NCBI GenBank assembly: GCA_015679605.1
Contig: JAAAVE010000115.1
Span: 1 to 32,473 of the forward strand
From: Podila epigama
Taxonomy: Eukaryota > Mortierellomycota > Mortierellomycetes > Mortierellales > Mortierellaceae
DNA: 32,473 bases
Direction: 5' to 3'
Shown here: piece by piece, positions 19,607 through 29,686 of the stretch
Layout: every line of letters starts with the position of its first letter
Numbering within the stretch: the stretch's first letter is position 1
Made by a program: the position numbers and the translations under genes
The notes under the pieces: model-generated
Seen by the model: only the letters and a program-made list of their open reading frames with translations
Databases searched by the model: none
Told to the model about the DNA's origin: nothing

Positions 19607-19891
19607 CTTGACAGCTCTTCTTATTCTCTTTCTCTCTGCGCTCCTTGCTACTGAAAGGTCGTCACTTGTTGTGAAGTGGCGTCTTTTAGGCTAATGAGGG
19701 GTGAAAAGACGGAAAGCGGCCCATTGGAATCAACCATTCTGCTGCAAAGGTTTTATATTCTNNNNNNNNNNAGAAAAAAAAAAAAAAAAGAAAAAAAAGC
19801 AGTCCCAAGTGAAGTTGAATGCGTTTTAATGCTCACTTTTCTCGTTTCTCCTCTTCTTTTGGTGTACCATTTTCACTCCATTCCACCCCCA
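19607..19891. promoter_or_regulatory. Shared divergent intergenic region, interrupted by an assembly gap
   Basis: Region between the SLC35F and YeiH-type start codons. It contains ten N (19762-19771) followed by an A-rich tract, so its true length is unknown and part of a 5' UTR or exon could be missing. The plus-strand part just before 19892 is CT-rich, as at other starts in this window. Confidence 0.6.
19762..19771. other. Assembly gap (10 N)
   Basis: Ten unresolved bases next to an A15-type homopolymer. The round number suggests a placeholder rather than a measured length. Confidence 0.98.
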
Positions 19892-21660
19892 ATGTCCACT
19901 TCAATAGCAGCCTCGCTCGCTGCACCCTCCCCGTACTCTACAAATGAACTCATGTCACCCAGCACACCGCAACCACACGATGTTCCACTGCAGGCGCTGC
20001 CTTCGCTCACCCAAAGCAACTCCTTGACCATCTCAATTGCGCCTTCCGCAGACTCAGAAGCACTGGATTCCATTACACAAACGAAAAAGAGCGCACCAAC
20101 CAAAGTCGTCCATGATACAACACTCGCGGATAGTCTCCACATCTTCACCCAGGCACATCCGTGGTTGATGGGTTGGAACCATGAGGACTGGTGGCCATGT
20201 TGGATCGGTCTCTTCCTGTTCACACTCGTCTCCTTATCAGTCCATCATGGTATCCATGCAGCGCACTTTGCCCCATGGACCTCAAACCCATTCGAGTCCC
20301 TCGCGGGGCGGCACAACTTGTCTCTCTTGGTGCTTGCACCCTTGCAGGGTCTGCTCGTCTTTTTAGCTCTGTGGTCTGTCAATGCAAACCACTGGCGCCT
20401 TTTCTTCAAGGGATTCCTGGTGATCTATTCGCTGGCATTCCTCGGCAAGTGGCTCGCAGCTCAACGCAATATCAAGAGCGCAAGCCTGGGTGACTCGATC
20501 TGGGCCATTCTGTTTGGTGCAGTGCTTCGCAACATCATGGCGGGTGCACCACTACCGGATGGACGATCCAAGCCTTTGCCACCATGGCTCAAAGTGGCTC
20601 AACAGACTGAACTGTACATTGCCATATCTTTGGTGTTGCTTTGGTAATTATCAATTGCGCACAATTTTAATAATTGTGCATATTACTCAAATGAAATGAA
20701 ATGACGAATTTACCTCTTTAAAAGAGAAAAATGCATCTAATCTCTCCTCTGTCCCTCTCTTTCTGAAATTTTTAATCTAAATTTTTTTCCACCGTTAGCA
20801 TTGACATTGCTGTGCTTAAACCTCTGGCCCCTCGTGCACTCTTTGTGTCCTGGATTGATACACCAACCCTCTTTGTGCTAGTCGCTCTTGTGGGCACCAC
20901 CTGGCTGCGGATCGACCTCCAAACGAGTATGATCATGTCCGGTGCAACATTTATCTGTGGTTCCTCCGCCGCGATCGCCCTCTCCGCCTCCCTTGGTGCA
21001 GGAAACAAATCCGATCTCCCCATCGCCATCATTTCTGTCTTCACAATCCCTTCGATTATTGCCCTTCCATATATCGCCAAGGCCATTGACATCAGTCCCA
21101 AGGTGGCCGGTGCTTGGTTTGGTGGGTGTGTCGACTCCACCGGCGCAGTCATTGCTGCCTCCGCCATCTATGGCGATAGCGAAAATGTTGCCGTCGAGAC
21201 TTCGGCCGTTGTCAAGATGGTGCAAAATGTCCTCATCGGCCCTATTTCTGTTGGCGTCGCTGCTGTTTGGACACAACGCGAGGAGCGCAGGATGAGGGCA
21301 TTACACAACTCCCTCCAGGACGACGCTTTGCGTTCAAAATCTGACTTCAAGCCTGTGCCCTACCGAACGCTCCTCTGGAGTCGGTTCCCAAAGTTTGTAC
21401 TTGGGTTCGTATTGACGGCGATCCTATTCAATACCGTGGTGCCAGCAGAGGACAGAGCCCAGGTCAACACATTTAGTTTCATGGTTGGAGAATGGTTTTC
21501 CACCATGAGCTTTGTCTCCATTGGACTTGGGTTGCAATTCCATGAACTGCGCCGGGAAGCCAAGATGTTACTCAAGCTCACAACACTCTACGCTCTAGCA
21601 CAGCTTGTCGACATTATGAGCACCTTTGGCCTCGCATACGTTGCATTTGAATTGTTCTAG
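19892..21660 (+). CDS. YeiH/UPF0324 family membrane protein (putative anion exporter)
   Basis: Exons 19892-20643 and 20799-21660 are joined in phase 2 (TG|GTAATT ... GTTAG|C) and give 537 aa. An N-terminal Ser/Pro-rich cytosolic tail of about 90 aa precedes some ten TM helices. Family hallmarks of PF03601 are seen: ATFICGSSAAIALSASLGA, GAWFGGCVDSTGAVIAASAI, ETSAVVKMVQNVLIGPISV and FSFMVGEWFSTMSFVSIGLG. Bacterial YeiH proteins are proposed sulfate/sulfite-type exporters, but the activity is not firmly established. The start at 19892 was chosen because the upstream in-frame Met at about 19830 opens a CT-rich UTR-like stretch. The family is mainly prokaryotic, so ancient transfer is possible; the intron and fungal-style tail show it is a settled nuclear gene. 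Confidence 0.87.
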
Positions 21661-21836
21661 TCTAGTCCTCTTAATCCATACCCCATATATCTTTGTAGTT
21701 CATTATACCACTACAGAAGGACTATGTTTCCATAATAGACACCAATATTTGTTATAGAGATAGCAAAACGAGTTGAAATTTATTTATGTACAGTTTGCGA
21801 AGCAATATATTTTTGTTATGAATAGAGAATTGTTCT

Positions 21837-24543
21837 TTACAGACCCCGGCCACCTTCGCGACGACCAGAGTTACTTGGTCCTGAATGGAACCAGTAGTCA
21901 TCCGAGTAGATGGAGCCGTGTGCGCCAAACATACGACGAGGAGATCCTCCAAAATCACGGCCTTGCTCGTCACGATAACCATGTGATAGTTCGCCCAACT
22001 TGTTCTGCACCTCTCGGGCACTATGCTCAAAACGTCCCTTGAGCTGCTGGGACTTGTCTTCCACTCGATCGCGGAGGTCGTCAAAGCTGCGGCGGGCTTG
22101 ACGCTTAGCGTGGTCAAATTCGTCTGCAACCTTGTCCTTTGCTTGCGTGGCAGAGGAGGAACCACTCTGCCACCAGGATGCACCCGAAGGCTGCTGGCGA
22201 TCATAGGACTCGTAGGGGTCTGCAGCGCTCTTATGCTGCCACCAGTGGCGGCCTTCCTTTGCGACCTCCGTCACAGAACGGCGAGGCTCGTTGCTGTAGT
22301 TCTCATAACCCCATTCTCCGCGACCACCACGGCCATCATAAGCACCGCTGTCAAAGTAGCGTCTATTGTTGCGTCGGATATCATCGCCCTCACGACGGCC
22401 GTAACCCCATGCATCAACGTTATCTTCGAATCGGTTGAGTTGGCGTCGACCATGGTCGCGGACATCCTCAGCCCTATTGCGGATGTCCCTGCGAGTATCA
22501 CGGAAGCGGTCCTCTCCATAGTCTTCTTGCAATTCTCGACCAAATTTCTTGGCGCTTTGTTTGGCATGTTCATATTTGTCGCCAAGGTCACGTCCAATGT
22601 TCTCAATATCGTGGCGACGCTCATTGGCCCATTCACGCGTCCACTCCTGGCCCTGGTCGTCAAAGTCGTGGTACCGGTTGTGGAAATGGTGCGACTGCTT
22701 CCGTGCCCAATCTCGGCCCTGATCGCGAGCGTCTTGGAACTTGTCCTGAGCTCGCTTATTACCATGGTCGACTTCGTTGCGGGCATGATTCCATTCTTCA
22801 CGAGCCTGAGACCGGAAGCGATCAAAGCCATTCTCAAGATCGTTGTAGCTTTGGTTGGCATCACGACGGACGCGTCGGCCTTGGTCATGGAACCAGTCGC
22901 GTGCGTCTTCACCCGATTCTTGCGCGTTCCGCGCAAGGTTCTTGACGTTCTTTTCAACATCGTGTTCGCGCGACTGCCACCAGTGCTTGGTCTGTTCGCC
23001 AGCTTCCTTTGCTGAGCGCTTCAGATCATTGGCGTACTTTTCAGCATCACGCTCATGGGAGTTCCACCAATGCTTGACGTGTTCACCGGATTCTTGCGCA
23101 GAATGTTTGAGGTCCTTTGCATATTTTTCCGCATCGCGCTCATGGGACTTCCACCATTGCTTAGCGTGCTTGGCCTGTTCCTCAACCTCTTCCTTGGCAT
23201 GCTCGAATTGGTTCGACACCGACTTGACGACCTCAGAGCCCTTGTCCTGGACATCGTGTGCAATCTTGATGGTCTTTTCCTTGGCGTCGTGGAGGCTGTG
23301 TTGAGCCTTGTCTGTGATCTCGTGCGATTTGTCGGTCAAGTCGTGGACAGCGTCCTTGGCACCGGTAGCGACCGCACCAAGACCGGATTGGATCTCGTGG
23401 GTGGTATCAGCAATGGACTTGCGTGCATGGTACATCTTGTGCTGCCATTCACGGTGCCACTCGTGGTAGTTATAGTTTTTGAGCCCATAGATGACGTTGT
23501 TGGTAGTCTTGGGGATGGTGTAAGCACTGGCACCAAGGGCCAAAGCAATCGGGGATAGGAAGCGTACCAAGAAGTTGCCTGTTTGATAAAAGAGGGGTCA
23601 CAATGTTAGTGAGCTCTCCTCAATCGAAGGAGGGGCAATAACGTTCGCAGATCTTGCGATTTGGTCTCTCTCTCTCTTTTTTTTTTGACGCATCGTAGTA
23701 TACATACTTCGACGAGCTAGGAAGGAACCAATGATACCAGCTCCAGCCATGTAGAGGACAGCAGGGACCAGCTCTTCATCCTTGTCAACATAGGCGCCAC
23801 GGAAGTACTCCATCCTGGTGCCTCTGCTACCAAGACCATCTTCATCATATGATCTAGAGAAATTGAATCCGCCGTGGCGAGGCTCGACTCGACGGTGGCC
23901 GCCCGATGAGAAAAATGAAGAGCCATGGCCACGGTCGTTGCCAAAGTGTCGCTCACTGGCAGAGGATGAGGATGAGGACGAAGTGGAACGTGGTGGGTTG
24001 TCAGCGAGCTCCAAGACATGCTCTGTAAATTCTTGGACACGCTCCTTCAACTCTCTTGCTTCAGCATGGATGGTAGGATCCTGTTTGTGCAATGTCATGA
24101 AAGTGGGAAAGGGTATGGACGTGGATATGGACATGTAAGTTTTAAAGAGCTCAACGTGGAAGAGGATAGGACAATTTCAAATAGTACAAATGGAAGATGG
24201 TATACTGTACATGCTGGCAATGTGCCTTCTTTTGCATGGTGCTTGCTCCAATGACAACCACTGCGGTGGAGGCTATGAGTAAGGTGTGGTTGGCATTCTA
24301 TTTGAGAGATAAAGATATTAATATTGATGATGCAATACAAACTGGTGCGTTTTGTGTCGACGACAATACCAAATGCTGTCGTCAACACTAAACCATTATC
24401 ACCACTCATGTCAACGTCCAGACTATCGACCACACCAAGAATATTATATTCACAGTGCAATGGTATTAGGCAGATACACTTACTGCTCTTGCCCGTTTTG
24501 CTGCTGCCAACGCCTGGGGTTGATTGAATTTGATTCTATACAT
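21837..24543 (-). CDS. MICOS subunit MIC26/MIC27 (ApoO family) with very long helical C-terminal extension
   Basis: Exons 24543-24484, 24297-24211, 24080-23708 and 23578-21837, all phases consistent, give 753 aa. Exon 1 looks like a mitochondrial presequence (MYRIKFNQPQALAAAKRARA). Exon 2 has a hydrophobic segment, LLIASTAVVVIGAS. Exons 3-4 hold the ApoO core: HAEARELKERVQEFTEHVLE, then LYMAGAGIIGSFLARR-SNFL, then FLSPIALALGASAYTIPKTT. MIC26/27 proteins sit in the inner membrane at crista junctions and are usually about 200-270 aa. Here about 550 further residues follow: charged amphipathic helix repeats, including 29-residue units with WW-SHERDAEKYA, resembling LEA or apolipoprotein helices, then a Gly/Arg/Tyr-rich end. 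An alternative start at 24134 opens exon 3 without the presequence and is less likely. Confidence 0.82.
22911..23171 (-). repeat. 87-nt (29-residue) tandem repeats in the MIC26/27-like tail
   Basis: Three units, protein residues about 310-396, share the pattern E-x2-KHWW-x-S-x-E-D-EK-x5-L-x2-A-ES/AG. Unit cores are QWWKSHERDAEKYAKDL, HWWNSHERDAEKYANDL and HWWQSREHDVEKNVKNL. A fourth, degenerate unit begins EDARDWFHDQGRRV. Paired Trp plus alternating charges predict amphipathic helices. Confidence 0.85.
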
Positions 24544-25342
24544 GTTACTGGAGAAGGCACTTGTCTTTTTTTTCTTTTTGGTTTATTCACAAAACAAGAA
24601 AAGTGATGAAAAGAAAAAGATGCGCCCGTGTAGTTGGAAGATGGTAGATGTCTGCAAAAGTTGAAAAAAGAAAAGTAAGGTAGAATGAAAACAAGTAAAT
24701 TTATATACTCATGGATGGAACCTGCTTGTCTGTCAGCATGGATTGGCATCCGTCTCAAAAAAGAAAAAAGGTGGGATGTGCCAGTCTCGACCGCGATTGC
24801 TGTGTATCGCGAAAAGGCAGTTAGGACGCAACAGGATGGTTTATAGAGTAGCCTTACCCCGACCCCTATCGGGACCCTTGCATAAAGAAGGAGAGAAGCA
24901 TGCATGTTCTTCTGTGTCTCGCATTAGATTTTCCCTTGAGGACGGATGTGCGATCGACAATGCCATACATGCAATGTTTCTCACTTCACAGTAGGTTGAC
25001 CACAACCATAACAAAAACATGTTGACCCCTTCTGTGCGCAAACGAACACATGTCGTGCTTGTCATTGTGGAGATCTTATCAGAAATGGCAAGCTGTAGGT
25101 CAACCTGTTCATCACGGAGTCATGAAGGGAAGCCAACCATTCAGTCTGTCACGGTGTCAAAGAGAGCGCTGGCAAATATGTCAGTCCTGCATGGAGGGTG
25201 TAAACAACCAGTAGAAATGAAGGAATCACAATTGAAAATGTAAACACCGATTATTTTTTTTTTTTTTTTTTTTTCGCTCTTCTTCTTCAATTGCCCTCCA
25301 AAGTACCTTCTTTCCTCCACTTCCTCCACTCTCTCAGTATCC
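24544..25342. promoter_or_regulatory. Divergent intergenic region, MIC26/27 and SET/MYND genes
   Basis: About 800 nt between the two start codons. It has T-rich and A-rich tracts, including (T)21 at 25254-25274, then a CT-rich leader (tcttcttc, cctccactt) into the SET/MYND ATG. Short ORFs have no recognisable content. I see no RNA gene. Confidence 0.55.
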
Positions 25343-26857
25343 ATGTCCTCTGCCCCTGATCGACCGTTGGCCAATGCATCCATCTCAATAGCACCAACTT
25401 CTCCATCTCCCAAAACTGAATTAGTCACATATCCGGTTATAGTCGAAAATCTACCTAACAAGGGCCGTGCTTATGTCGCTACTCGACCTATAAGCCCAGG
25501 GGAGCTCATCTTTGTCGCAGATGCCTTTGGTACGACCATGTGTGATGCCTGGCTAGACTGTGGAATATGCCATTACTGTTGGTCGCTCATCCGCAACCGC
25601 AAGGACCAGATCAAACTGCCCACTCGGAACTCGCAGCACAAGACAGCACAGGGGACAGTGATGGTCTTTTGTAACGTCGACTGTTGGGATAGTTATGGTC
25701 GCAGCGTGGCCGATATGGTCTGTCGAGTCGAGCAAAAGGTGCGCCGGACCTGGACCAACACCATGTCCAAGCAAAGGTTGACCAAGAGTAGACGAGATCC
25801 GTCTTCATCCCATAAACTCTCACCATCCCACACAGACCTCATTCATGCAGCATTGGCAATTGCAGACTCAAGCAAAGAAATCCTCAACTTGAACGATAAT
25901 GCCTTGACCCAGTTCTTGGATTACATTTGGGCAGCAGTTGATACCATGATCGAGGAACAGCAAGCTCAAGTTGATATCGACATAAATACCTCCCCAGCAA
26001 AAGGCGTCTCACAAACTTCTCGTCAGGAAAGTCTCTTCCCAGCCCTCGCTAGGCACATGCTTAGTGGCCACCATGATGCCCAGATTTCTGCCAGGATATC
26101 AGACGATGATTGCGAAACTACCCGGTTGGTGACCGAGATCTTAATGCGGCATCAATTCCCCGATTCCTCTTCAGCGACGACCGTTGAGGCTACATTCGAA
26201 GACTATTGCGCGATGCAATCCAACGAGTTGACCGTCCTGCGACAAGAACTACGACAATCCATAATGGACGAGGATGCATCCACTCCAACATCCGAGTCGA
26301 CAATGACCAATGGATCGGACTCTCCTGAGAACTTGCACTGGCGCAGGCTTGTGTCAATCCTTCCACCCCATCTCCTGGGGTGCATTTACATGTACCTACG
26401 AATCAAAAATGCCCTGTTCTTACTGTCTTTTGAAACGGGCGACGACGATGAATTTTTGCCTGCCCTTACCATTGACCACGCCACCTTCCGCGCTATCCTC
26501 TATCGGGAAATTGCCAATTCATTTGGGATCAGAGATGCATCAGATGAACTTTTGGGTTTTGCTGTCTTTCCCCGGGCATGCTTTTTCAATCATTCTTGTC
26601 GCCCTAATGTCCAAAAGCAACGAGCCACAGGATCGCCTTCGTTGGCAAAGAACAGTACAGGTGCCGCGAACCGAGTGCGCCAGATGGAATACTGGAGCAT
26701 ACGCGAGATCCAGGCCGGAGAAGAATGCTGCATCAGCTATGGCGATATCACTCCAAGCCGAAAGGAGCGTCAACAGCGGTTGGAAGAAATGTATTTCTTT
26801 CATTGTTCGTGCTCTCGATGCCTTGAAGAGGAGAAGGAGGAGTGTGCAGATGTATAG
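25343..26857 (+). CDS. SET domain protein with MYND-like insert (SMYD-type lysine methyltransferase)
   Basis: Single-exon, 504 aa. The split SET fold is visible. The N-terminal strand block is VIVENLPNKGRAYVATRPIS (about 32-51). A Cys-rich MYND-position segment follows (C73, C76, C79, C110, C114; CGICHYC ... FCNVDC), lacking the full eight-ligand C/H spacing, so the zinc finger is atypical. The catalytic core has FFNHSCRPNVQKQ (NHSC at 416-419), EIQAGEECCISYGD (Tyr 466) and the post-SET cysteines HCSCSRC (488, 490, 493). Between them is a long low-complexity, acidic insertion (about 130-330). S-adenosylmethionine-dependent lysine methylation of histone or other proteins is expected; the substrate is unknown. 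The start ATG lies in a CT-rich leader. Confidence 0.88.
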   Translation: MSSAPDRPLANASISIAPTSPSPKTELVTYPVIVENLPNKGRAYVATRPISPGELIFVADAFGTTMCDAWLDCGICHYCWSLIRNRKDQIKLPTRNSQHKTAQGTVMVFCNVDCWDSYGRSVADMVCRVEQKVRRTWTNTMSKQRLTKSRRDPSSSHKLSPSHTDLIHAALAIADSSKEILNLNDNALTQFLDYIWAAVDTMIEEQQAQVDIDINTSPAKGVSQTSRQESLFPALARHMLSGHHDAQISARISDDDCETTRLVTEILMRHQFPDSSSATTVEATFEDYCAMQSNELTVLRQELRQSIMDEDASTPTSESTMTNGSDSPENLHWRRLVSILPPHLLGCIYMYLRIKNALFLLSFETGDDDEFLPALTIDHATFRAILYREIANSFGIRDASDELLGFAVFPRACFFNHSCRPNVQKQRATGSPSLAKNSTGAANRVRQMEYWSIREIQAGEECCISYGDITPSRKERQQRLEEMYFFHCSCSRCLEEEKEECADV

Positions 26858-26892
26858 GAAGGACCGCAGATATACCACGCCCTAGAAGGCCC

Positions 26893-26912
26893 TGAATATA
26901 TATATATATTCA
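26893..26912. promoter_or_regulatory. 20-nt perfect palindrome TGAATATATATATATATTCA
   Basis: It lies 36 nt after the SET/MYND stop and 75 nt from the convergent SRPRB stop. TA-repeat elements of this kind act as polyadenylation efficiency elements in yeast; being symmetrical, it could serve both convergent transcripts. Role inferred. Confidence 0.5.
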
Positions 26913-26986
26913 CTCTCTTATATATTTATGATGGCGCTCATTGCCCAGTGTCTATATAAAAAGTTCCTTGTATGAGAGAGTGCAGG

Positions 26987-28281
26987 TTACATGGAAACAG
27001 CGGCGATCCAGTCCTTGACACCCTCAATATCTTTGTTCTCCGCTGAGCATTCAACAAACTCGACCTCATTCTCCAGATCTTGAAAGGAGAAATCCTGTCC
27101 TTCAAAGCCTAGAAACACACTAGCGTTGCCTTCAGAGTCTTGTGTATCGAGAGCCGCAGATCGCGTCTGACGCAGTTTGTTGCTAATACGGTTTCATAGG
27201 CGTAATGATTGAATATTAGGATATGCAAAAATACGCTCCCCCCGTTCCTCACGTTATCTCATTTTCGCAAGGAAAAAGCAATCCAAGTCTTACATTTCGG
27301 TCTCAAGCATCGTCTGAATTCGTTCCTTCTTGAAAGCTGTTAGCAGATCTGACTTGTTACAGGCGATCAACACAGGAATTTTTTCTTCTTGAGTAAACTT
27401 GTTTGATAGGATGTCATAGAGGTACCTAATGCAAATAAATTCCAAATGCATCCTCATGGTTAGTCATCACTTTGTTCGTCCAAGACGACAACTCCTTTGA
27501 ACTGCTTCGAGATCACTTGTCAATGCGCTTACTCTGCCAAGAGACGAGTTTGGCGTGGAACGGTGGCGCTGTCGACGACAAATACGATCGATCGAGCAAC
27601 GGGCATGAATTCTGCAAACTTGAAACGAAGGCGCTCGTGTCCAGGAACATCAACGATATGCAATGGAGCCTTTGACCGCAATGAACAATATAGGGTGTGG
27701 CGAAGAAGGGACTGCATTAGCTCGTCTGTTCTTCTTAATGGTGCTATCGCAAACCTGACCCTTCAACTCTCATGCTGACATTTTGCTCACCTTGCCCTCA
27801 ATCATGGTCACACTGGCTTCATTCTCTTTCATAGATGTCACGGTTTCTACGACCTTTCCAGTGCCGATCTGATAGATGGAGAATATATGATACCAAGTTT
27901 GTCAGTCTTGCGAGTGTCTGTAGAAAGAGGAAGAACCCTGCCTCTAAGATGCTGCTGCTGTTTTCGAGATGACAATGAACTGAATTGTACGTACAAGATA
28001 ATGGACAACAGTCTTTCCTGCGAATGGCAATCCTGTAATGAGAACAGTGTTCTTTGAATTCCTCTTGCCTCCGAACAATGTGCTGACTATTGTTGTATAC
28101 GGTGAATATAAACGATCACTCGTCAGTTGTTTGCACCCAGTGCTACTTTGTAAAACATCATAATGGAGGAAACGTTAGCGAACGTACCAGCAAATCCGAC
28201 TAGGAGGAGTAGAACAACGAGCAATCCAATGGTCAAGTGTTCATTGCCAAGGATGATGACATGGGATGGAAGCAGCGCCAT
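26987..28281 (-). CDS. SRP102: Signal recognition particle receptor subunit beta
   Basis: ER membrane-anchored small GTPase that holds SRP receptor alpha and couples SRP to the translocon. Exons 28281-28188, 28086-27995, 27868-27791, 27669-27533, 27425-27294 and 27182-26987 give 242 aa, like yeast Srp102. An N-terminal TM helix (LTIGLLVVLLLLVGFAG) precedes the G domain: G1 GLPFAGKT (50-57), G2 region ETVTSMKENEA, G3 HIVDVPGHERLR, G4 ACNKSDLL, and the G5-like FVECSAENKDIEGVKDWI at the C terminus. TEINKLRQTRSAA is typical of the family. A second in-frame ATG at 28320 would add 13 residues; 28281 has the better context (ACAATGG). All splice phases agree. Confidence 0.94.
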
Positions 28282-28550
28282 TGTAGTGAAAGGAGTGAGA
28301 AGTGCCAAAACGATGCCCATGAGCAACGACTTTTTGTATATGCAAGACCTTAATTCCAGCCTGTCGTTATTTCCGATCACTAATTTTTTCGACTGTGATC
28401 ATCTGCATGCTGAGTTTTTTTTCATCCTTTGGTAATTTCATACATTCATGCCTACATCCTCCACACACACATTTCACATAAGCACAGTGCTACACTCCGA
28501 CACTCTCAAGTTCCTGCATTCTTTACATCCTCACACATAAATCTGACCAA
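28282..28550. promoter_or_regulatory. Shared divergent promoter, SRPRB / DUF2015
   Basis: 269 nt between divergent starts. The plus-strand half (28440-28540) is CA/CT-rich (cacacacacatttcacataag). No other feature seen. Confidence 0.5.
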
Positions 28551-29156
28551 ATGTTGTCGTCCATACTATTTATTTTGCTGCTGTGGTGTGTAGCAGCATA
28601 CATCACACGCCGCATATGGTTACCAAAGATTGAAGACCTGCGAGAACGTTTAAATTATACCCGTCTCCCTTTCTTCCGGTCGGAAGACGACAGCTCGTTT
28701 GCCCAGAATATTGAAGAGGGTCTGACCTCGTCAAACTTTGACCTACACCAGAATCTACTTGCTGGAGGTATGTTTTCCTTTGTCTTGTCTGTTACAAAAA
28801 TGATGCTGCGCTAAGCAAAGTAATGGTTGAATTTCTTGGCAAAGCATTTTCAAGTACAGGTTGGATTCTTTGAGCAGTAACGACCAAAAAAAAAAAAAAA
28901 AAAGTAGGTTGTGGTCTAAAGATTTTCATAAGAGTGGTAATCCCTTTTAACTTTATATTGCCAACCACCTCTACTTCTACTGCTAGATGGGCGCCAAGGA
29001 CTGGAGAACGCGGATGAGATTCGCAAGATTATGAAAAAATACCGATGTAACTTTGACCAGGCTCGTCTGATTCAACAGCAGAACAAAATGAAGGCGAACG
29101 GCATCGACCCTCGGACGGGTGTTCCCATCGACCCCAAGGCTGTCTATTTTTCATAG
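28551..29156 (+). CDS. DUF2015 family small membrane protein
   Basis: Exons 28551-28767 and 28987-29156 are joined in phase 1 (GGA-G|GTATGT ... GCTAG|AT), giving 128 aa. An N-terminal signal-anchor helix (MLSSILFILLLWCVAAYITR) is followed by WLPKIEDLRERL, then FFRSEDDSSFAQNIEEGLTS and a conserved helical C-terminal part, GLENADEIRKIMKKYRCNFD and DQARLIQQQNKMKANGID, ending GVPIDPKAVYFS. This matches the fungal family PF09435 (DUF2015) as I remember it; its function is unknown. The C-terminal half resembles a UBA-like or EF-hand-like helix pair, but no function is claimed. It is divergent from SRPRB. Confidence 0.85.
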
Positions 29157-29686
29157 ATTTATCAAGTAGGACTGAGGGGCTGAGTTGTCTGTCGCTCAAC
29201 AGTCTACCACGCTTTGTAGCAGACATTATAGTCAGTCAAACCCAAAACACCAGCAGTGAACTAACTATTACAAAGTACACGTGTTTTTTCATACAATGGA
29301 CAGAAGTAGACAAAAAAGTTAAACATGAACAAGAGACAAAGGCAAATACCAACATACAGCACATGCGGTGGTGTGGTGTGTCACAATGGCCTGTCTCTTG
29401 TCAGTAAATCTTTTCACACTCCGGCCTTGCACTTTCCATTTTTGGGGATATCGGGTCATTTGTCGCCCTTTTCCCTTTTATTGCCTTTTTATTTTTTTTT
29501 ATTTTTCCTGGTCTTTTCATCACTTCCAACCAATTCTCCTCATCATCATTTCATTCCATCCAACTAGCCCTTTCCACTCATCTCAATACACAATTCTACT
29601 CTCACTCTCTCTTGCATTCCTTCTCTGATCAACATCTGTCTCTTTCAAAATAACCTCCTCACAACATCCACAACCTCTCTTCCAAC
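29157..29686. promoter_or_regulatory. Intergenic region upstream of the arrestin gene
   Basis: 530 nt. The last 230 nt are strongly CT-rich (ctcactctctcttgc, ctctcttccaac) up to the ATG, a typical fungal promoter/5' UTR. No gene or RNA recognised. Confidence 0.55.

Noticed and set aside
19676-19891. N-terminal extension of the YeiH-type protein through the N gap
   Set aside because: It would translate unknown bases, poly-Lys and a CT-rich leader; the ATG at 19892 is the better start.
22023-23015. 330-codon plus-strand hydrophobic ORF
   Set aside because: Antisense shadow of the charged repeat tail of the MIC26/27-like gene; its hydrophobicity comes from reverse complements of Asp/Arg/His codons.
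24095-24460. 121-codon minus-strand ORF as the N-terminal exon of the MIC26/27-like gene
   Set aside because: It spans two introns of a better model that yields a presequence and a hydrophobic segment, with good splice sites at 24483 and 24210.
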